Shown here piece after piece: positions 42,275 through 47,500 of a stretch of DNA of 47,500 nucleotides; position 1 is the first letter of the stretch, and each line of letters opens with the position of its first letter. The DNA comes from Prorocentrum cordatum (lineage: Eukaryota > Sar > Dinophyceae > Prorocentrales > Prorocentraceae). The stretch spans positions 535,204 through 582,703 of the forward strand of contig CAUYUJ010020671.1 in NCBI GenBank assembly GCA_963575745.1, in the 5' to 3' direction. The notes beneath the pieces are model-generated. The model was not told where the DNA came from and ran no database searches. It saw nothing but the letters and a program-made list of their open reading frames with translations. The position numbers were made by a program, and so were the translations under genes.

Positions 42275-42549
42275 AAGAAGAAGGCTCGGCGGCGAGCTCC
42301 AGGCCTCCTTCGGAGGCCTGGAAATTGGCACCAACACCAAGACAGGGTGTTGCCTCCACAGGGGGGAGGTGATCCTAGATTTTCGGTGTTGGTGGTAATA
42401 GTTCGGCCACCTTGGAAGCCAGAATATTACCACCATCACCGAGGTCGGGATCTTCTTCCCTCGGTGGAGGCACACCGCCGAAACTGGTGTTGGTGTCAAT
42501 CTCTAGGCCTGCGAAAGAAGAAGGCTCGGCGGCGAGCTCCAGGCCTCCT
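42275..42549. mobile_element. Fold-back element between 35-bp direct repeats
   Basis: The 35-bp sequence AAGAAGAAGGCTCGGCGGCG...CTCCT occurs at 42275-42309 and 42515-42549. Between the copies, inverted arms of about 85-90 bp face each other (GGCACCAACACCA with TGGTGTTGGTGTC, TGCCTCCAC with GTGGAGGCA, GGTGGTAATA with TATTACCACC). The 240-bp offset is 80 codons, so a + frame reading LKKKARRRAPGLL twice stays open through the insertion. A 35-bp duplication is long for a transposon target site. Replication slippage or a secondary duplication is possible. Confidence 0.85.
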
Positions 42550-42769
42550 ACATGGGGTCGGGGTAGACGGGGTCGGAGTCGGGTGTAGCCAGGACCCCAG
42601 GTAAGGGGACCCGGTCAGTGGTAGGGCCCCGGAGCCCCTCAAGTGGCCAGAATCCTTGAACCAGGTCTGCCGTGTCTGTGCTTTTTCGGGTGACGGCAGT
42701 TCCGGTTAGTGGAACGGGGCGGGGGGGGCGTCCAACGCCCGACGGAGAATCGCTCCGCATCGCCAATGC

Positions 42770-42895
42770 AGCAACGATGCGGCTCGATGTGGAGCCCGTG
42801 TTTCCCACGCTGGCGTCGCCGATGCATCGCCGACGTCGCCGTTGCATCGCCGATGCATCGCCGATACATCGGCGATGCATTGGCGATGCGGCGCG
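42770..42895. repeat. GATGCATCGGC palindromic short repeat
   Basis: Repeated self-complementary words (GCCGATGCATCGGC, GCGATGCATCGCC) on both strands. Confidence 0.8.
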
Positions 42896-42944
42896 ATCCT
42901 TCGACTCCATCTACTCGGACCATCTAGGAGGCCTCTACGAGCGA

Positions 42945-43135
42945 GGGGGGGGAAGCGAGAAGGGGCGGGCCTTCTCACAGGGCTCGTAAGTCCCCCCGGC
43001 CTTCTGAGATGTTTTTTGAGCCTTCCCCGAAGACACAATATCACTTCTCGGGAGGCCCGAGGGCTTCTGAGAAGCTTTGCCGCCTTCTGAGGAGGCCTTC
43101 ACCTTCTCACTTCCCCCCCTCGCTCGCCGCCAAAA
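42945..43135 (+). mobile_element. Element D, direct copy, ~190 bp with TIRs
   Basis: The left end CGAGCGAGGGGGGGGAAGCG inverts to the right end CACTTCCCCCCCTCGCTCG, giving a TIR of at least 25 bp with the AGAAGG continuation. The second copy is inverted at 27645-27838. It sits about 350 bp upstream of the first FKBP exon found. No coding capacity. Confidence 0.87.
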
Positions 43136-43469
43136 GGCGCCAAAGTGCGCCGCTTGCGTCAGCCGCGGCCCGGACGCGGTGCTCCTTCGCGTGTTAATGG
43201 GGGTCAGCCTTTGTGGGGGTCGGGAAAAAGCAAGCCGAATCCCTTGGGAATGGCTATCTTTGTTAGGGGCCGCTCGTGACCCGAAAGAGATGTCTCCCCG
43301 GCCGTTCTTGGGCGCTTCCGCAAGAGATTCCTCGCCCGGGCCAGTCTTTCGCTCAGGAACATTGATATGTTTTTTTTAAGTCAGGGGACGATATTTGTTG
43401 TCAATTTGTTTGGCCACATTTGAGCATGTTTTATAACAATCCTCCAATCTCTGCCTGGGACATGCCCGA

Positions 43470-43629
43470 CCCAACGCTGCCCGTGAGGTGCTGCGGGAGC
43501 TGGAGGCGCAGCGAGCAGCCGACGCAGGCGCGCGGCTGCTGCGGGAGCACCGGGCCGCCGCGGAGGCCTTCTTGGCCGAGACGGCGGAGAGGGAGGGCGT
43601 GGTGGCGCTGCCCTCGGGGCTGCAGTACA
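43470..43629 (+). CDS. FKBP exon 1 found (N-terminal helix to GLQY)
   Basis: The frame is open from at least 43470. An AG at 43486-43487 could be the acceptor, or the exon may start earlier at ARPNAAREV. The 3' edge is placed at CAGTACAG, because joining there to 45718 gives QYSVLDQG in frame. The donor there would be CT, or GC if the shared AG/CAG ambiguity is resolved one base earlier. Confidence 0.8.
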
Positions 43630-46600
43630 GCTCGAAGGAGAGCAACACGGCACAGACACTCACCGCCCACCAAACCACCCCAACCCAACCCGAAGGCCCC
43701 GATTTGCCCTCCATTTCCAATTGGGGAGGTCGGAGAAAATTGATAAAACGCGTATGAAGCCCGTACCCCCCCCCAACCCGAAATTCGGGTCTTCGGGTTG
43801 GGTTGAGGTGGTTTGGTAGGTAGTCAGACATGAGCTCTGCCCAGGCATGCTCGCGCCGTGGCCCAAATTCACGCGGGTTTTTTTTTGAGGGGGGCCATGC
43901 TCGGCCTCCGGGGGCCTTCGCCGGGCTCCAGGACCAGCAAGAATCGGCTCGGGGTGGAAAACTAGCCCTGGGGAGAGGCTCGGGTCTTCCGGGGACCGCC
44001 CGTTGAACAAGGCAAGACTTCGCATGCCTGGGGAGGCTCCGTGCGGATTTCTTGCATCTGCGCTGGGGCCCCCCTGTCGGCGCCTCTGGCGCCGCCTCTG
44101 GCTCGCTCCGCGCGCCAGGGATCGGGGGTTCCCAAACGGTGTAGTGATCACACCGTGTGGTGAGACAGAGGGGATTCGGGGTGGCCGCATAGTTTTTGGG
44201 ACTCGGGTCGCTCTTCGAAGTCGTCTCGGGCGACTGTGGCCTCCAGGGTCCCAAGACCGTGCGGTGACTGACCGTGCGGTGAGGTCGTTTAGGATTCCGA
44301 AATCGCCGCATGGTGTGGTTCCCGATCCCCAGCGCGGATCCAAGAAATCAGTGCGGAGCTCGGAAACGTAGCACCCCGCAGTGGCTGTTGAGAGTGCGGG
44401 GGCGGCGGGTACGTCGGCAGTCTGCGAGGCTCTGAAGAAGCCCGCCGCAGTCGCCGAGTGTTACAAATTATACCCGCTGGAGTCGCCGGTTTTTTCGTTG
44501 AAGCAATGTGGGTGGGTAGCGGGTGGGTCGTGGGAGGGTCGCGGGTGGGGTCGCGGGTGGGTCGCGGGTGGGTCGCGGATGGGTTGCGGGGTGGGTCGCG
44601 GGTGGGCCGTGGGTGGGTGGTTGGTGGGTCGTAGGGTGGTCGCGGGCTGGGTCGGAGGTGGGACGACGACAAACAACCAACAACGCAACAAGAACAGCAC
44701 CACCACCACCACCACCACTACAACCACCACCACCTCCAACAACAACAACAACAACAACAACAATAACAACAACACCAACAACAACTATCAACAGCAACAC
44801 CAACAATGCCACCCTCAACAACAACCACAACAACACTAACAATGACAACAACAACCGCAACAACAACAACAACAACAACACTCATTTGACAACTGTTCGC
44901 TTCTTTCTGCTCGCGTGCCATTCAACACGTAGATCCGTAACTCTTGATACCCACCCTTTTCGTCTTCGATCGTACCCCCTTAGGGGGTGTATCTTTCTTA
45001 CCTGCAACGTGTATGTCATGCATCCCCTACGGCAGGGGAAGGGAGGACGGATGGAAGAAAGGGACAAGCGGGAGGGAGAACTATGGAGCACGAGAGAGAG
45101 AGAGAGAGAAGCGGGGCTCGGAGCAGAAAACACGTGGCAGAACCAGACGGGCAGATCGGGCGGGTAGACCCTAACATGGGCCATCGAGCAGGTGGGTTGC
45201 TGAAGCGTGCGTCGTGCGTGAATCGCTCGCGAGGAAATCTCGAGCAATGGTGCGATTCTCCAGTAAATCGTGGGATCGGCTAAAGCGAGAGAGACTGATT
45301 CCTGAGTGTCGAGAGCACGGCGTCTGAATAAATTGCGCGGAAGTCCCACGCGAGAGCGCGACTTCTGCACAACTTGTGAGGAAGTCCCGCGCGAGAGCGC
45401 AATTTGGGAATCAATCATGAAGGGGTATCTGGCGGGAGCCGTTGTTGTTGATGTAAACCGGGGGCTAGGGGCGCAGTTTGGCGGTACTCGCTTTCCCTTA
45501 AAAAATAGGGTGCGAGCCCTGGGAGAAGCGCTGTAATTGAAAGCTACACTGGTTACCGAGGAGGGGGGATCAACAACAATTATTCTTTAGAGTTCTCAAC
45601 AACAAGAATCCGCTCTGTGGAACCTCGCTTCAGCCACGCGCCCAGGGACAGCAAATGACCGTGCGGCCCCCTCACTCTGATATTTATGTTTGTGCCTCTG
45701 CTTCTCCTTCTCACCAGCGTTCTGGACCAGGGCGAGGGCAGGTCTCACCCCACCGTGAGCTCCAAGTGCGAGTGCCGCTACGTGGGCCGGCTGCTGGACG
45801 GCACGCGCTTCGACTCCTCCACCAAGGAGGAGGTCGAGGGCCCGCGGCTCAGCTCGGAGGGCGCCAGCCATACACCCAGCACCGAGCTTGGCCAGGGCAT
45901 GCCTCTTGGCATCGCTCGGACGCGTGCATTTTTCCTTCGGCGAGGACCATCGAGGAGCATCCTTGATGATTTGGCGAAAAAACCCCGCACGAAACCGAAA
46001 AAAACACAGAAAATGGACGTCCGAGCAATGGCCAGTGCACGCCATCTTGGCTTGTGGCATGGAAGGTATAAGATCGAGGGTCGGTTCGTGGAGGACACCC
46101 TCCGGTTCCTCGTGCTTGTGGGATGAGCTCGGGCATCCTGGGGGAGGGTGCCCTCGAATTGTATTTCAGCCTGACCGGCGGAGGGTCCCATGTTCTTGAA
46201 GGATGTTCCGCCCTGGGTCCGCCTCGGGATGGGCCAGGCCAGGGTTCGGTGTGCTCGCGTGCAGTCGCAGCGCCGAAGCAGGAGCCGCTTTGGCCGTGGA
46301 GCCCGTTCGTGGCCGAGGCCCCCCGTGGCCAGCACGGGCTCTCCGCTCTGCACGCGGCGTCCCGCAGGGGTGGCGCGACGACTGTGTGGCCGGCGTCCTC
46401 CGATCCTCATGCCCGCCGTGTTCGCCCCCGAGGATCACCACCCACCACACCACTCCAACCCAACCCGAAGGCCACGATTTGCCCTCCATTCCCAGCGTGG
46501 GGGGGGGTCGGGGAACGCGGGAAAAGCACGTATGGAGCCCCGTCCCCCCCCACCCAACATTCGGGTCTTTGGGCTGGGTAGGGGGGGTCTGGTAGGTAGT

Positions 46601-46644
46601 CAGAGGACGTCATCCCGGCGTGGACGGAGGCCCTGCAGCTCATG
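43470..46644 (+). CDS. FKBP-type peptidyl-prolyl cis-trans isomerase, partial split gene
   Basis: Four exon pieces in order match one FKBP domain. 1: EAQRAADAGARLL, then AAAEAFLAETAEREGVVALP and SGLQYS (43470-43629). 2: VLDQGEGRSHPTVSSK, CECRYVGRLLDGTRFDSS (45718 to about 45823). 3: PAVFAPE (ending 46432). 4: DVIPAWTEALQLM (46606-46644). FKBPs catalyse proline cis-trans isomerisation. The Tyr of CRYVG, the Phe-Asp of FDSS, and the Val-Ile and Trp of DVIPAW occupy positions that line the active site in this family (Tyr26, Phe36, Asp37, Val55, Ile56 and Trp59 of human FKBP12). The helical N-terminal extension before GLQY is typical of bacterial-type and protist FKBPs. Missing: the upstream N-terminus, the C-terminal third (EGDKWELF and onward), and a Tyr-x-Arg-Gly-Glu-like link between pieces 2 and 3. 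No AG lies close before piece 3. The gene may be functional with unseen microexons, or decaying. Confidence 0.85.
43659..43825. mobile_element. Introner-like element G, copy 1 (167 bp)
   Basis: The inverted ends ACCAAACCACCCCAACCC and GGGTTGAGGTGGTTTGGT pair for about 27 bp with one mismatch. AGACA flanks both sides (43654-43658, 43826-43830). It lies within the large first intron of the FKBP gene. Shared with copy 2: CCAACCCAACCCGAAGGCC, GATTTGCCCTCCATT, ATTCGGGTCTT and GGTAGGTAGTC. Confidence 0.88.
44126..44320 (+). repeat. Direct repeat, about 118-bp period, 2 copies
   Basis: TCCCAAACGGTGTAGTGA and TCCCAAGACCGTGCGGTGA begin equivalent segments. Both continue with ACCGTGYGGTGAG, a GATTC word and GCCGCAT. 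Confidence 0.65.
44510..44888. repeat. Composite microsatellite: GGGTCGCGGGTG run joined to ACA/ACC run
   Basis: GGTGGGTCGCGG units, then GTGGGACGACGACAAACAA, then CAACAACAA/CCACCACC. It is the reverse-orientation counterpart of 2179-2384 and lies in the FKBP first intron. Positions 44889-45300 hold no recognised gene. Confidence 0.87.
45325..45405 (+). repeat. 41-bp tandem repeat, 2 copies
   Basis: GGAAGTCCCACGCGAGAGCG and GGAAGTCCCGCGCGAGAGCG follow one another within TTGYG...YTTC contexts. Confidence 0.75.
45718..45823 (+). CDS. FKBP exon 2 found (VLDQGEG to FDSS)
   Basis: It starts after CACCAG (AG at 45716-45717). It reads VLDQGEGRSHPTVSSK, then CECRYVGRLLDGTRFDSS. The frame stays open after FDSS as TKEEVEGPRL, which no longer matches FKBPs, so the donor is placed near 45820-45825 without a secure dinucleotide. 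Confidence 0.85.
45899..46215 (+). repeat. Dispersed element F, copy 2
   Basis: Lies inside the FKBP intron between exons 2 and 3. See 40605-41325 for the shared left and right blocks. The interior is about 400 bp shorter. Confidence 0.7.
46412..46432 (+). CDS. FKBP exon 3 found (PAVFAPE)
   Basis: CCC GCC GTG TTC GCC CCC GAG gives PAVFAPE, the strand before the active-site Val-Ile. The 5' edge is unknown. The nearest upstream AG is near 46365, which would add about 14 atypical residues. The 3' edge at 46432 is fixed by the exact join to exon 4. Confidence 0.75.
46435..46602. mobile_element. Introner-like element G, copy 2 (168 bp), forming the intron between FKBP exons 3 and 4
   Basis: GAGGA occurs at 46430-46434 and 46603-46607 on either side of the element. 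Removing 46433-46605 (173 nt) joins TTCGCCCCCGAG to GACGTCATCCCG, restoring FAPEDVIPAW in frame. The intron would be GA-AG. GA donors are among the non-canonical donors reported for dinoflagellates. The termini are more diverged than in copy 1, but the right end GGTAGGTAGTCA is identical in outline. Confidence 0.9.
46606..46644 (+). CDS. FKBP exon 4 found (DVIPAWTEALQLM)
   Basis: GAC GTC ATC CCG GCG TGG ACG GAG GCC CTG CAG CTC ATG. After ATG the sequence departs from FKBPs. If the donor is GC (CTCAT|GCCGAG), the Met codon is completed by the next exon. The remaining domain is not in the window. Confidence 0.85.
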
Positions 46645-46929
46645 CCGAGGAGCAACATTCGGCACCAAGCATTCACTTTCGGAGTTCCGCGCGGCTTTCT
46701 TGGATCAGCGCCGGTCGCAGCCTGGCGCGCGTCGAAGAACTTGTTTTAACGTCGCAGCACGATAGACGCGATCCGCTCGCACACGCTCTAGAGGCTGGGG
46801 ACGCGCGGCGTATTAATTAACTGACAGCAAGAGAGGCGCGTCGAAGAACGCACAATTGCGTATCTGCTTGTCAGCGTGGACCCCAAACAGTGAGACGCTC
46901 CACTGGACGCGTAAGCTTTGTAGTGTTAT
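46645..46929. other. Unassigned stretch after the last FKBP exon
   Basis: Probably intron. No FKBP-like segment was found here. Confidence 0.5.
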
Positions 46930-47480
46930 CGATGGGGGTGCGATCTATGTGGTGTGATCCGTGAGGTGTACGCTGCAGTCAACCCGCGTAGTAAGGATGA
47001 GCGACTTTCCAGGGTTACCCTCGCATCCTTCCCCTTCGGCCCATCCTCGGCCACTTTCGCTGGCCGCGCCCCGCTTGAACGGTGTCGACATGGCCTTCCA
47101 AGGCCCTTGTGTCCTTATCGTGGGTCCCTATTAGAAAGGTTGACTGTACGTGGCGCAACAGGTGTGGTGCAATCTCTGCGGTGTGAGCTAGGCTGTGTAA
47201 GCTATGTGTTACAATATACGTCGTACAAGCTATGAGGTGTAAGTATTGTGGCCCAGTACTGATATGTGGTTATGTGTGTATGTGTGGTGTGAGCTGCGCC
47301 GTGTAAGATACGTGGTACAATCTAAATGGTGCGATCTATGCAGTGCAATCTCTTGTGCGTGAGCTATGTGGTGTACTCTGTGAGCTATTCGGTGTAAGCT
47401 ATGTGGTGCACTCTGTCTGTTATGGGCTACCGGGATGCAGGCTATGTGGTGCAATCTGTCTGGTTTGAGCTGTGCAGCGT
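46930..47480 (+). repeat. Degenerate ~15-bp tandem repeat
   Basis: GTGGTGCAATCTATG, GCTATGTGGTGTAAG and similar words recur to the window end. They are interrupted by element E copy 2. Confidence 0.75.
46972..47051 (+). repeat. Dispersed element E, copy 2
   Basis: CTGCAGTCAACCCGC, AGTAAGGATGAGCGACTTTC, CGCATCC, CCCCTTCGG and CCATCC. Partner of 28832-28912. Confidence 0.8.
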
Positions 47481-47500
47481 GGGCACGACACGCCCACGAG

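Noticed and set aside
46320-46380. GLSALHAASRRG as an ankyrin-like fragment
   Set aside because: One half-motif in an intron-like GC-rich stretch; no second repeat found.

Overview
The window looks like dinoflagellate nuclear DNA. It is GC-rich and mostly repeats. The only recognisable host gene is a few tiny exons spread over 3 kb, and one of its introns is a transposon-like insertion with apparent GA-AG borders. Two decayed non-LTR retroelement ORFs carry alanine-rich coiled-coil regions and endonuclease/exonuclease/phosphatase (EEP) remnants. The genus cannot be named from sequence alone. No bacterial operon, rRNA, tRNA, CRISPR array or phage module was seen. No convincing spliced-leader site was seen either.

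Layout. 0.2-2.1 kb: a retroelement ORF in one frame with three stops, ending in an EEP domain. 2.1-7.1 kb: composite microsatellites and two very long polypurine tracts. 7-15 kb: 'CTTGGGGCC' low-complexity tracts, a 1.16-kb element with 224-bp inverted arms, an ATCT array, a 9-bp array and a 77-bp satellite. 15-25 kb: dispersed repeat pairs, an 8-bp array, a 73-bp satellite, two fold-back elements and ATC microsatellites. 25-31 kb: diverged tandem repeats, one candidate exon, an AT-rich island and more microsatellites. 32-35.3 kb: a second decayed retroelement ORF on + and an unidentified decayed ORF on -. 35-41 kb: ATGC/ATGT, ATC, 120-bp and 9-bp collagen-like arrays, then more 'CTTGGGGCC' tracts. 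41.5-43.2 kb: a dense run of five short inverted-repeat elements. 43.4-46.7 kb: exons of an FKBP-type peptidyl-prolyl isomerase on +. 46.9-47.5 kb: a degenerate short tandem repeat.

The main result is in the FKBP gene. A 168-bp element lies between the codons for FAPE and DVIPAWTEALQLM. It is flanked by a 5-bp direct repeat (GAGGA). Removing the element plus one GAGGA copy (173 nt) restores the conserved FKBP reading frame exactly. A second copy, with better inverted termini and its own 5-bp duplication (AGACA), sits about 2.8 kb upstream in the large first intron. This is the signature of an introner, a transposable element that creates a spliceable intron on insertion. The cluster of unrelated fold-back elements just upstream suggests that several short TIR families have been active here.

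Most long open frames in this window are by-products of stop-poor repeats and are not annotated as genes. All percentages and copy counts were judged by eye, and splice sites are inferred without transcript evidence.
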